From Micromonospora sediminimaris (GTDB taxonomy: Bacteria > Actinomycetota > Actinomycetes > Mycobacteriales > Micromonosporaceae), in NCBI GenBank assembly GCA_900112325.1, contig FOLJ01000007.1, positions 62,001 through 126,000 of the forward strand: a stretch of DNA of 64,000 nucleotides. The letters are read 5' to 3'. The notes under the pieces are model-generated. The model ran no database searches. It was not told the DNA's origin and saw nothing but the letters and a program-made list of their open reading frames with translations. Both the position numbers and the translations under genes were made by a program. Each line of letters begins with the position of its first letter. The stretch's first letter is position 1. Below, piece by piece: positions 8,587-16,112 of this stretch.

Positions 8587-9720
8587 ATGGCTGGGCGGGG
8601 ACGGTCATTGGGCGGGATGCGGGGCCTGGCCACCGTCCCGTCGTACGTCGTGATGCAGCCCACCACCCTCTGCAATCTCGACTGCGCGTACTGCTACCTG
8701 CCGTTTCGGGCGGCGGACCGGCAGATGCCGGTCGCGGTGGCCGAGGCGGTGGCCGCCTCGGTGAACCGGTGGGCGGCCACCGACCGGTTCTCCGTGGTCT
8801 GGCACGGTGGGGAGCCGCTGGCCACCGGTCGGGAGCGGCTGGCGGCGCTGATGGCGCCCTTCGGGCCCGAGGTGGAGCACCACGTCCAGACAAACGCCAC
8901 CCTGATCGACGATGCCTGGTGCGAGTTCTTCGCCCGGCACCGGATGCGGGTGAGCGTGAGTGTGGACGGGCCGCGGGAACGCAACGGTGAGCGGGTAACC
9001 CGGGCCGGTCGACCGGCGTACGACCGGATCGTCCGCGGGGTGGCCGCGCTGCGTCGGCACGGGCTGCCGTTCTCGGCGCTCGCGGTGGTCAACGATCCGT
9101 CGCCCGGCCGGGCCAGCGAGCTGTACGACTACTTCCTCGACCTCGGTTGCGAGGTGCTCGGCGTCAACATCGAGGAGACCGAGGGAGTCAACACCCGGGA
9201 CAACGCCCACGCCGCCCCGGCCGTGACCGGGTTCTGGGCCGAGCTGGTCGCGGCCTGGCGGCGGGATCCCCGGATCCACCTGCGGGAGGTGGAGTGGTCG
9301 TTGCGGTACGCCGCAGCGGTGCTGGACGGTACGGCGGACGATCTGCTGCCCAGCCGGCTCGACCCGATACCGACAGTGGCGTACGACGGCTCGGTCGTGG
9401 TGCTCTCACCCGAGCTGGCCGGTTTCCACGATCCCCGCTACGGCGACTTCTCCAGCGGAAGCGTGCTCACCACCCCGTTGCACACCATCCTGGCCGACGC
9501 GGGGGCGACGCCCTGGGTCGGCGAATTCATCGACGGTGTGGAGGCGTGTCGCGCCTCCTGCCCGTATTTCGGTTTCTGTGGCGGAGGCCACGCGGCCAAC
9601 CGCTACTTCGAGCTGGGGCGTTTTGACGGTACGGAGACCGAGCACTGCCGCAACAGCAAGATCCGCCTACTGGAGGGAGTGTTGGAGCATGCCCGAGACC
9701 ACCAGTCACCGGGAGCCTGA
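8587..9720 (+). CDS. Radical SAM/SPASM cyclophane-forming peptide maturase (AmcB-like)
   Basis: This 377-residue enzyme has the radical SAM cluster motif CNLDCAYC at residues 29-36, the WHGGEPL glycine-rich SAM region, and QTNATLI followed by SVSVDGP typical of SPASM-type peptide maturases. The C-terminal part has a Cys-rich auxiliary-cluster region (ACRASCPYFGFCGGG, then a later Cys in EHCRNS). Such enzymes crosslink aromatic side chains to nearby residues in small precursor peptides, and one overlaps its 3' end here. ATG at 8587 is chosen over an upstream in-frame start because GGAGGAGGG lies just before it. The resemblance to the actinobacterial AmcB maturase family is from memory of family features, not a search. 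Confidence 0.85.
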   Translation: MAGRGRSLGGMRGLATVPSYVVMQPTTLCNLDCAYCYLPFRAADRQMPVAVAEAVAASVNRWAATDRFSVVWHGGEPLATGRERLAALMAPFGPEVEHHVQTNATLIDDAWCEFFARHRMRVSVSVDGPRERNGERVTRAGRPAYDRIVRGVAALRRHGLPFSALAVVNDPSPGRASELYDYFLDLGCEVLGVNIEETEGVNTRDNAHAAPAVTGFWAELVAAWRRDPRIHLREVEWSLRYAAAVLDGTADDLLPSRLDPIPTVAYDGSVVVLSPELAGFHDPRYGDFSSGSVLTTPLHTILADAGATPWVGEFIDGVEACRASCPYFGFCGGGHAANRYFELGRFDGTETEHCRNSKIRLLEGVLEHARDHQSPGA

Positions 9721-9925
9721 GACCGTGACGGGAGCCGAGCCCGACCGGGTCGCCGACCGGGTGCGGGAGGCCGCTGTCGGACTCAACGCCCTGCTCCACG
9801 AGGCCGAGGTCGCGCGTCAATTACGGGCGGAGGTGGCGGGTGGCGACGGGGCCAGCGCGGTCTGCGCCTGGAACCACTTCGAGAACATCCCGACGTTCTA
9901 CAACTGGAACAACCGTCCCCGCTGA
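9689..9925 (+). CDS. RiPP precursor peptide, multi-cyclophane type (AmcA-like)
   Basis: The 78-residue peptide overlaps the maturase gene by 32 bases in another frame, with GGAGGGAG ahead of its ATG, so translation is coupled. Residues 1 to about 56 are an acidic, helical leader (DRVADRVREAAVGLNALL). The last 20 residues change sharply: Cys59, then Trp61-Asn-His63, Phe64-Glu-Asn66, Phe70-Tyr-Asn72 and Trp73-Asn-Asn75, ending RPR. Aromatic-X-Asn triplets are the substrate pattern of three-residue cyclophane maturases, so up to four rings are possible. No protease or exporter is adjacent. A GTG at 9725 is a less likely start. The core boundaries and ring number are inferences. Confidence 0.8.
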   Translation: MPETTSHREPETVTGAEPDRVADRVREAAVGLNALLHEAEVARQLRAEVAGGDGASAVCAWNHFENIPTFYNWNNRPR

Positions 9926-9936
9926 CCTGTCGGTGC

Positions 9937-9986
9937 CGAGGGCCCGCCACGCTGCCGGAGCATCGTCCGGCCATGGTGGGCCCTCG
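9937..9986 (+). terminator. Stem-loop terminator after the RiPP precursor
   Basis: CGAGGGCCCGCCA at 9937-9949 pairs with TGGTGGGCCCTCG at 9974-9986 (13 bp, one G-T wobble). The 24-base loop contains a second small GCCGGA/TCCGGC stem. It begins 12 bases after the precursor stop and closes the cassette. Confidence 0.7.
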
Positions 9987-10071
9987 ACTCGTCGGGTGCT
10001 GCACGCCGCTGCGTAGCGGGCACATGCGTGAGCACGCGGGCAGTCACCGCGTGCTCAGATGTGACCGGGGG

Positions 10072-10284
10072 TCAGCGGGTCGGACGGACCCAGTTGTCCG
10101 GGTCGTCGTCGGAGTGGTCCTCGTCATCGTCGACGTACTCTTTGTAGTCGTCGTCGAAGTTGCGGTCCGACTTGCCGCTGCCGCCGAGTTCTCGCTGCAA
10201 GGCGGCGAGGTCGGTGTTCGGGGAGTGGTACTTCAGCTCCCGGGCCACCTTTGTCTGCTTGGCCTTAGCACGGCCGCGCCCCAT
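10072..10284 (-). CDS. DUF3073 domain-containing protein
   Basis: This 70-residue cytoplasmic protein starts MGRGRAKAKQTKVARELKYHS, the signature N-terminus of DUF3073, a small actinobacterial family of unknown function. The first 20 residues are very basic, while the C-terminal half is very acidic (DDDYKEYVDDDEDHSDDD). The ATG at 10284 is preceded by GAGGGGGT. In Streptomyces the same family is found between purM and valine dehydrogenase, as recalled from general knowledge; here the RiPP cassette sits between purM and this gene. Confidence 0.85.
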   Translation of the reverse strand: MGRGRAKAKQTKVARELKYHSPNTDLAALQRELGGSGKSDRNFDDDYKEYVDDDEDHSDDDPDNWVRPTR

Positions 10285-10536
10285 GGCTCGACCCCCTCGC
10301 ACAGAATGCGGGGCAGCCCGAAGGCGGGCCCCGATGACGTCAGGCATCTCTCGTGGCTCTTACGGTACATGGGGATGCCACCGTTCGGCACCTCGGGTTA
10401 CCTACGACCACGACCGCGCGTTGCGGTTGTCAGGACGTCACCCATTGTACCCGGTAAGGAGCGGTGCCGAGATCGGTCGTGACACGGGGCAAATCTCCGC
10501 GAACAGGTCGCAAATTCAGCTTAGAGCGACCGGCAA

Positions 10537-10573
10537 CAGGGCGGTGGCCTCTCGTCTCGCGTCCACCGCCCTG
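10537..10573 (-). terminator. Terminator after valine dehydrogenase
   Basis: CAGGGCGGTGG at 10537-10547 pairs perfectly with CCACCGCCCTG at 10563-10573 (11 bp, 15-base loop). It lies 60 bases beyond the stop of the minus-strand dehydrogenase. The rest of the 348-base gap from 10285 to 10632 should hold the DUF3073 promoter near 10290-10400; I see no gene in it. Confidence 0.7.
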
Positions 10574-10632
10574 TCGGCAGTTCGGACCGAGGCGTCGGGG
10601 GCGGACACCGGCCCGCCCCCGATGGTGCGTCG

Positions 10633-11715
10633 TCAGCGGAGGTGGATCGTACGCAGCCGGCCGATCTCGGCCATCCGCCGCTCGGCCAGCCGGTCCGCCG
10701 CCACGGCCGGCGGCACGCCGTCGGTGTCGGCGAGACGGAGGATCTCCCGCGTGGTGTCGTAGATCCGGGTGGCGCGCAACTTGGCCCGCTCGAAGTCGAA
10801 GCCCTCGATCTCGTCCGCGACCTGGATCACGCCGCCGGCGTTCACCACGTAGTCGGGCGCGTAGAGGATGCCCCGGTCGGCGAGCAGCTTCTCCACCCCG
10901 GAGTGGGCGAGCTGGTTGTTTGCCGCCCCGGCGACCACCTTGGCTCGCAGCGCCGCCACCGTGTCGTCGTCGAGGGCGCCGCCGAGGGCGCACGGGGCGT
11001 ACACGTCGATGTCGGCGGCGACCAGCGCGGAGACGTCGTTGACGAGGTGGACCTGTGGGTGCGTGGTGCGCGCCCAGTCCAGCGCCCGCGCGCTGACGTC
11101 GGTGGCGACCACCTCGGCCCCGTCTTCCAGGAGGTGACCGACGAGGTACTTGCCGACCTTGCCCAGCCCGGCGACACCGACCCGCCGACCGTTGAGCGTC
11201 GGTACGCCCCAGACGTGCTCGGCCGCCGCTCGCATGCCCTGGAACACACCCCAGGCGGTGAGGATCGAGGAGTCGCCCGCCCCGCCGTGCTCGACGCTGC
11301 GGCCGGTGACGTACCGGGTCTCCCGGGCGATCACGTCCATGTCCGGTACGTAGGTGCCGACGTCGCAGGCGGTGTAGTACCGGCCGCTCAGGGACTCCAC
11401 GAAGCGGCCGTAGGCGCGCAGCAGCGCCTCGCTCTTGATCTGCTCGGGGTCACCCCAGATGACCGCCTTGCCGCCGCCCAGGTCCAAGCCCGCGAGAGCG
11501 TTCTTGTACGCCATGCCGCGGGAGAGGTCGAGCACGTCGGCGAGGGCGGCCTCCTCGCTGTCGTACGGGTAGAACCGGGTGCCGCCGAGCGCGGGACCCA
11601 GCGCGGTGGAGTAGATGCCGATGATCGCCTTCAGGCCGGTCTGCTTGTCCTGGCAGAACACGACCTGCTCGTGACCCGTGGATTCCGGATCGTCCGTGGT
11701 GGCGAATACGCCCAT
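10633..11715 (-). CDS. vdh: Valine (branched-chain amino acid) dehydrogenase
   Basis: The 360-residue enzyme oxidatively deaminates valine, and probably leucine and isoleucine, to 2-keto acids with NAD, feeding branched-chain acyl-CoA pools. The N-terminal catalytic domain has [13 protein letters not shown] and the lysine-containing [18 protein letters not shown]; the NAD domain has [20 protein letters not shown]. Conserved [11 protein letters not shown] and AGAANNQL also match the Glu/Leu/Phe/Val dehydrogenase family. ATG at 11715 follows an AGGAG. Its place between DUF3073 and bldC matches the arrangement known from Streptomyces, where the family member is called Vdh. Preference for valine over leucine is inferred from that context. 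Confidence 0.9.
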   Translation of the reverse strand: MGVFATTDDPESTGHEQVVFCQDKQTGLKAIIGIYSTALGPALGGTRFYPYDSEEAALADVLDLSRGMAYKNALAGLDLGGGKAVIWGDPEQIKSEALLRAYGRFVESLSGRYYTACDVGTYVPDMDVIARETRYVTGRSVEHGGAGDSSILTAWGVFQGMRAAAEHVWGVPTLNGRRVGVAGLGKVGKYLVGHLLEDGAEVVATDVSARALDWARTTHPQVHLVNDVSALVAADIDVYAPCALGGALDDDTVAALRAKVVAGAANNQLAHSGVEKLLADRGILYAPDYVVNAGGVIQVADEIEGFDFERAKLRATRIYDTTREILRLADTDGVPPAVAADRLAERRMAEIGRLRTIHLR

Positions 11716-11987
11716 GACTGGCTCCTGTGTCGGCGGGCGCCCTTGTGGGGCGCGGACCTGGTCAACGTCGGCGGGGATGCTGCCGGTGTTGCGAGCCTAG
11801 TATCGGCGCGCGTCGCGCCGCTCTCCCCAGTGGCCGCCGTCCCGCCCTGCGGGCGGTCCGTCCCGGCTCCACCGCCGTCGAGGGTGCGGGGTGGCGCCGG
11901 GCTTTGCCCGGGTTGCTCCTGCGCCGCGCCGGCTCGACCGATGACGCCGAGCAACGCTCGGCTTGCCGTTCGTGGGAGGATCGCGCC

Positions 11988-12827
11988 GTGCCGTCGCTCT
12001 TCGCTTCATACCTGCGCGTGTACGAGCCGCTGACCGCCTTCGACCGGGATCGCCAGTCCTACTGGCGGCGCTACGTCGAGCAGGGGCGGGCCGTGGCGCC
12101 GGTCGAAGGGCCCGGCCGGCAGCGCACCTCGGTGATCGAGGCGCTCGGTGCCGGTTGGACGCGGCTGCCGGATCTGCCGGACGAGGCGTACGTGCTGGAG
12201 ACCGACGAGACCCTGCTGGTGTGCCCGTGGAACCTGCGTATCCGGGTGGCTGAGGCGGCGTTGAGCGCACGGGACGGCGTACCGCCGGTGCTGGCCGACG
12301 CCTTCGTGCCGCCGGTGCTGGCCGGGCAGGCCAAGGCCGTGGTGGAGGACTGGCGCAGCGGTGCCCGGGTGCTGGAACACGGCGTCCCCCGCGTGCACGA
12401 GCAGATCGCGACCTGGGGCGTGCCGCTGCGCTGGTTCGTGCTCTTCGATGCGCAGGAGCGCAACCACGTCACCGTGCCGGACCGGCGCTCGCTGCGCTTC
12501 CGGACGGAGATCTCCAAGGCCCGCCGCCGCTCGTCCCGGGCGCTCGCGGTGCTCCGCAAGTCGGTCGGCGACGCGCCGATCACCGAGGCGGTGGAGGAGG
12601 CGGCCCGCTGGCTGGAGGAGTTCCACCCACGTTCGGTGGTTGAACTCGACTACGGCGGGCTCGTGGATCTGCTCTCCGACGAGACGTTGGCCGAGGACGA
12701 CTCGCCGGAACTGGTCGCGGCCGGGCTGGCCGGGCTGTCCCGGGGCGAGGCGGAGGAGGCCTCGGCGGCGTACGACAAGTTGGTCGCCCGGTGGCGCGCG
12801 GTGCAACTTCTGGAGCGTTGCAATTAG
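11988..12827 (+). CDS. Conserved actinobacterial protein of unknown function
   Basis: A 279-residue protein starting MPSLFASYLRVYEPLTAFDR. I see no signal peptide or membrane segment. It has alternating charged and hydrophobic stretches, for example YVLETDETLLVCPWNLRIRV and LRWFVLFDAQERNHV, and a basic patch FRTEISKARRRSSRALAVLR in the middle. GTG at 11988 is chosen because GGGAGGA lies 7 bases upstream. It is divergent from vdh and precedes bldC; as recalled, an unknown gene occupies this same position in Streptomyces, so the association may be old. No function can be assigned. Confidence 0.75.
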   Translation: MPSLFASYLRVYEPLTAFDRDRQSYWRRYVEQGRAVAPVEGPGRQRTSVIEALGAGWTRLPDLPDEAYVLETDETLLVCPWNLRIRVAEAALSARDGVPPVLADAFVPPVLAGQAKAVVEDWRSGARVLEHGVPRVHEQIATWGVPLRWFVLFDAQERNHVTVPDRRSLRFRTEISKARRRSSRALAVLRKSVGDAPITEAVEEAARWLEEFHPRSVVELDYGGLVDLLSDETLAEDDSPELVAAGLAGLSRGEAEEASAAYDKLVARWRAVQLLERCN

Positions 12828-12881
12828 GTCACCAATGTCCCTTTTCCGGGCGGCAATGCGAGGCTCCTTCGTAGTTGACGC

Positions 12882-12896
12882 ATCACGAACCGTGAT
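12882..12896. promoter_or_regulatory. Palindrome upstream of bldC
   Basis: ATCACGAACCGTGAT is a perfect palindrome with 6-bp arms and a 3-base centre. A TTGACG box overlaps its left side. It lies in the 252-base gap before bldC, about 185 bases from the start codon. It looks like an operator, but its regulator is unknown. Confidence 0.4.
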
Positions 12897-13079
12897 CATG
12901 AGTCCGATTAAGTTACTTTCTGGCGTGTAAAAGTCGTATAAATCGGGCATGGTTCATCCGTCCGTCTAGGGACGTTCGGCCGTTCGGCCCATGTCGGACA
13001 TCGGGGACTAGCCGGACCATGGGAGACGCGTCGGCCGGCGGGACCCCGGCCGATGTCTATACATGTGGAGGAGTGACCG

Positions 13080-13289
13080 ATGGCATCGCGAACGCACGAA
13101 CCAGAGCCGCTACTCACACCGGCCGAGGTGGCGTCGATGTTCCGTGTCGACCCGAAGACGGTGACCCGTTGGGCGAAGGCTGGCAAGCTGAGCGCCATCC
13201 GGACCCTCGGCGGTCACCGCCGATACCGCGAGTCTGAGGTCAGGGCATTGCTGCAGGGTCAGATTCCGCAGCAGCGTCAGGGGGACTGA
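13080..13289 (+). CDS. bldC: Developmental transcriptional regulator BldC
   Basis: BldC is a 69-residue MerR-like DNA-binding protein that lacks an effector domain and binds DNA as head-to-tail multimers; in Streptomyces it holds back entry into development. The sequence LLTPAEVASMFRVDPKTVTRWAKAGKLSAIRTLGGHRRYRESEV is a near-canonical winged-helix with the Arg/His-rich wing. The length is normal for the family. ATG at 13080 has GGAGGAG at ideal spacing. It is monocistronic, ending in a strong terminator. Its presence supports a differentiating actinomycete. Confidence 0.95.
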   Translation: MASRTHEPEPLLTPAEVASMFRVDPKTVTRWAKAGKLSAIRTLGGHRRYRESEVRALLQGQIPQQRQGD

Positions 13290-13314
13290 CCGCACGGTTG
13301 ATAACAGAGCTTCA

Positions 13315-13347
13315 CGAAGGGCGGCGGACTCGTTCCGCCGCCCTTCG
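13315..13347 (+). terminator. Strong terminator after bldC
   Basis: CGAAGGGCGGCGGA at 13315-13328 pairs perfectly with TCCGCCGCCCTTCG at 13334-13347 around a 5-base loop. It starts 26 bases after the bldC stop and also faces the convergent gene at 13391, so it probably works in both directions. Confidence 0.85.
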
Positions 13348-13390
13348 CCATGGTCGGGCCGGCGAAGTCCCGCAACGCCGGGCGAGACCG

Positions 13391-13771
13391 TCAGCCGGTC
13401 AGCTCGACGCGGATGCCCACCGTGCCACCCTCCCCCCGACGCAGCCGGCTGCCGAGCAGGGTCAGCCGGCCGATCACCCGGTACTTCTGCTTGATGAGGC
13501 CGCGGATGCGGTTGGTCGCGCCGGGGTCGTAGAGGCTCGCCCGGGCGGGTACCGCCTCGCCGTGCGGCCGGCCGCGTACGTCGCAGGGGGCCACCGTGAC
13601 GTCCCCACTGCGGCGGATCCGTTTCACCTTGCCGGCGTCGGCCGCCGACCACACCGCCAGGGCGTCGCCGTCGCGCACCGCCCAGACCGGGGTCGGCACC
13701 GCACGACCGTCCTTGCGGAAGGTCGTCAGGAGGATGTACTTCTCGGCAGAGAGGCGGTCCAACGTGGTCAC
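13391..13771 (-). CDS. PPOX-class F420-dependent oxidoreductase family protein
   Basis: A 126-residue split-barrel flavin/F420-binding protein. MTTLDRLSAEKYILLTTFRKDGRAVPTPVWAVRDGDALAVW is the typical N-terminus of small actinobacterial PPOX-class proteins, with VKRIRRSGDVTVAPCDVRG and the cofactor-contacting Arg/Lys-rich region following. Family members use F420 or FMN to reduce varied substrates; the substrate here is unknown. GTG at 13771 has no obvious ribosome-binding site and the gene faces a divergent neighbour 45 bases away, so it may be leaderless. Confidence 0.8.
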   Translation of the reverse strand: MTTLDRLSAEKYILLTTFRKDGRAVPTPVWAVRDGDALAVWSAADAGKVKRIRRSGDVTVAPCDVRGRPHGEAVPARASLYDPGATNRIRGLIKQKYRVIGRLTLLGSRLRRGEGGTVGIRVELTG

Positions 13772-13816
13772 GCCGCCAGGATACGGGCGCTGCGGCCAAC
13801 TGACCGGCCAGATAGC

Positions 13817-14605
13817 GTGAAGCATGTGACGGGGGAGCCACGGATCGGTGACGTCTTCGGGGAACTGCTGCGCGACGCGCTGGCCGTGGCGACGGGCATC
13901 GGTCCCCGGCCGCTGGCCGGTGGCCGCCTGCCCCGCCCGGTCATCGAGATCATCGAGCGGGACGACGGGCTGATCAACGGCGCACCGGCCGCTCACTATC
14001 TCGACGGACCAGAGGACTGGCAGCCGCACGACCACCGTGCGGTCGACCGGGTACACGGCGCGACACTTGACGTCGGTGTCGGTGGCGGACGGATCGCGCT
14101 GCTGTTGCAGGAGCGGGGCGTACCGGTCACCGGGCTGGACACCTCGGCCGGCGCGTTGCAGGTGTGCCGCCGCCGGGGCGTACGCGACCTGGTGCACGCC
14201 ACAGTTGACGAGCACGCCGCGAGCGGGCGGCAGTACGACACCTTCCTGCTGCTCGGCAACAACCTCGGCCTGATGGAGGGGCGGGAACGGGCTCCCGCCT
14301 TCCTCGCCGCGCTGGCGGCGCTGGCCCGGCCCGGCGCACAGGTGATCGCCCACGGCACCGACCCGTACGGCACCCGGGATCCGGTGCACACCACGTACCA
14401 CGAGCACAACCGGCGGCGGGGGCGCCTCGGCGGGCAGTTGCGGCTGCGCCTGCGCTACCGCGAGCTGGGTACTCCCTGGTTCGACTACCTGGTCTGTTCG
14501 CCGGAGGAGCTCGCCGAGCTGGTGCACGGCTCCCCTTGGAAGTTGGTCGACGTGGACAACCACGACGCCCCGTACTATCTCGCCACCCTGAAACTGACCG
14601 GCTGA
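13817..14605 (+). CDS. Class I SAM-dependent methyltransferase
   Basis: A protein of about 262 residues with a Rossmann-type methyltransferase core. LDVGVGGGRIALLLQERGVPVTGLDTSAGAL covers motif I and the acidic residue of motif II, and FLLLGNNLGLMEGRE is motif IV. The tail includes HTTYHEHNRRRGRLGGQ, suggesting a small-molecule substrate with an unknown identity. GTG at 13817 or 13826 are both possible starts; no strong ribosome-binding site decides between them. It is divergent from the PPOX gene and ends just before a bidirectional terminator. Confidence 0.75.
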   Translation: MKHVTGEPRIGDVFGELLRDALAVATGIGPRPLAGGRLPRPVIEIIERDDGLINGAPAAHYLDGPEDWQPHDHRAVDRVHGATLDVGVGGGRIALLLQERGVPVTGLDTSAGALQVCRRRGVRDLVHATVDEHAASGRQYDTFLLLGNNLGLMEGRERAPAFLAALAALARPGAQVIAHGTDPYGTRDPVHTTYHEHNRRRGRLGGQLRLRLRYRELGTPWFDYLVCSPEELAELVHGSPWKLVDVDNHDAPYYLATLKLTG

Positions 14606-14630
14606 ACCGGCGACCCGCGGAAATGTTGAG

Positions 14631-14671
14631 AAGGGCTCCCTGCTCCGCCGGAGGCGTCAGCAGGGGCCCTT
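14631..14671. terminator. Bidirectional terminator between convergent genes
   Basis: AAGGGCTCCCTGCT at 14631-14644 pairs with AGCAGGGGCCCTT at 14659-14671, with one bulged base and a 14-base loop. It lies between the convergent methyltransferase and the acidic repeat protein. Confidence 0.75.
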
Positions 14672-14680
14672 CCCGACACC

Positions 14681-14977
14681 TCAAACCTGAACGGTCGGCG
14701 GAAGCTGCTCCGGGGGGAGCCCGCCGTCGCCGTCGACCACCTCGTCGGGCTGGCCGTCCTCGTCGATGTCGACCATCGTGACGTCCACCTTGCCGTCCCC
14801 GTCGGTGTCGAACTGGAACAGGTCGGCCTTGCCGTCCCCGTCGGTGTCGACCACCCACACGTCGGTGCGGCCGTCGTTGTTGGTGTCGGCACGCAGCAGT
14901 TCGACGCGCTCGTCGCCGCGCGTCTCGACGGTCCCCTCGGCGCCCGTGCCGTCCACGGTCTCCGGTGCCTGGCTCAT
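14681..14977 (-). CDS. Small acidic protein with DxDxDG calcium-loop-like repeats
   Basis: This 98-residue, strongly acidic protein has no signal peptide or membrane helix. Residues about 30-85 hold tandem loops: ADTNNDGRTDVWVV, DTDGDGKADLFQF, DTDGDGKVDVTMV and DIDEDGQPDEVV. Each has the D-x-D-x-D-G-x-x-D arrangement of EF-hand or dockerin-type calcium sites, separated by short hydrophobic beta-like stretches. Related repeats are usually found in exported proteins; this one appears cytoplasmic. ATG at 14977 follows GAAGGA. The function is unknown; calcium binding is an inference from motif spacing. Confidence 0.75.
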   Translation of the reverse strand: MSQAPETVDGTGAEGTVETRGDERVELLRADTNNDGRTDVWVVDTDGDGKADLFQFDTDGDGKVDVTMVDIDEDGQPDEVVDGDGGLPPEQLPPTVQV

Positions 14978-15170
14978 CTGCTCGTCCTTCCCTCGGTTGT
15001 CGGCGGTCTTACCCGATCCCGCCCGCCCCCACGCATGGCACCGGTGCCGGCGCTGCATAGGGTCGCAGCATGACTGAGCGGAGCGTACGGGCTGACACCC
15101 GGCGTGGCGGCGACCCCGCGCGTCGCAGGCGTCAGCCGGGGACCGATTCTCACGGTGCGGTGGTGTCGCG

Positions 15171-16112
15171 ATGACTGAGCGGTTCGTGGTGGTGGGTGCC
15201 GGCACGATGGGTCTCGGCATCGCGTACGTGGCGGCCGGCAGCGGTCACACCGTGGAGCTTGTCGAGGTGGACCGGGAGCGTGGTGTCGCGGCGGTGCGGC
15301 GGCTCACCGAACTCGGCGAGCGGGCCGTGCGGCGCGGCAGACTCAGCGCCGAGCAGGCCGCTGCCGACCGGGAACGGATCATTCTGCGGGCAGGGCTCGC
15401 CGAGGTCGCACCGGCACCGGACGTGGTCGTGGAGGCTGTACCGGAACGGGCCGATCTCAAGCGGGCCGTGCTCGCCGAGGCGGAGGCACTGCACCCGGCG
15501 CTGCTGGGCAGCAACACCTCAAGCATTCCGATCGCCGACCTGGCGGCGGAGCTGACCCGGCCGGAGCGTTTCTGCGGGTTGCACTTCTTCAACCCGGTCT
15601 GGGCGATGGCGCTGCTGGAGATCGTGGTCGGGCCGGCCACCTCTCCGGAGACCACGGACGCCGCCGTCACGCTCGCCGGTCGGCTCGGCAAGGACCCGGT
15701 CGTCGTACGCGACATGCCGGGCTTCGCCACGTCACGGCTCGGCGTGACCCTCGGGCTGGAGGCGATCCGGATGGTCGCCGACGGGGTCGCCAGCCCCGCC
15801 GACATCGACAAGGCGATGGTGCTCGGCTACCGACACCCGATCGGGCCGCTGGAACTGACCGACCTGGTCGGTCTGGACGTGCGCCTGGACATCGCGCGGA
15901 CGTTGCAGAGCGCGTACGGCGACCGGTTCGCCCCGCCGCCGCTGCTGGTGGAGCTGGTCGCCGCCGGCCGGCTGGGCAAGAAGTCCGGGCACGGCTTCTA
16001 CCGGTGGACCGATGGGGTGCGCTCGGGCGGCAGCGAGCCTCTCGCGACCCCCGGCGGCGCTTCGGAGGGGCCGACCCCGGGCGGTACCGGCTCGCCGGAG
16101 GCGGCACGATGA
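15171..16112 (+). CDS. 3-hydroxyacyl-CoA (hydroxybutyryl-CoA) dehydrogenase family
   Basis: A 313-residue NAD-dependent enzyme that oxidises 3-hydroxyacyl-CoA or works in the reverse direction. VVGAGTMGLGIAYVAAGSGHTVELVEVD is the dinucleotide fold. NTSSIPIADLA, then FCGLHFFNPVWAM with its catalytic His, and DMPGFATSRLGVTLGLEAIRMV match the 3HCDH family. The last 35 residues are a Gly/Pro/Ser tail outside the fold. The stop overlaps the start of the next gene (ATGA), an enoyl-CoA hydratase, so the pair forms a small acyl-CoA module. The acyl substrate is unknown. Confidence 0.85.
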   Translation: MTERFVVVGAGTMGLGIAYVAAGSGHTVELVEVDRERGVAAVRRLTELGERAVRRGRLSAEQAAADRERIILRAGLAEVAPAPDVVVEAVPERADLKRAVLAEAEALHPALLGSNTSSIPIADLAAELTRPERFCGLHFFNPVWAMALLEIVVGPATSPETTDAAVTLAGRLGKDPVVVRDMPGFATSRLGVTLGLEAIRMVADGVASPADIDKAMVLGYRHPIGPLELTDLVGLDVRLDIARTLQSAYGDRFAPPPLLVELVAAGRLGKKSGHGFYRWTDGVRSGGSEPLATPGGASEGPTPGGTGSPEAAR

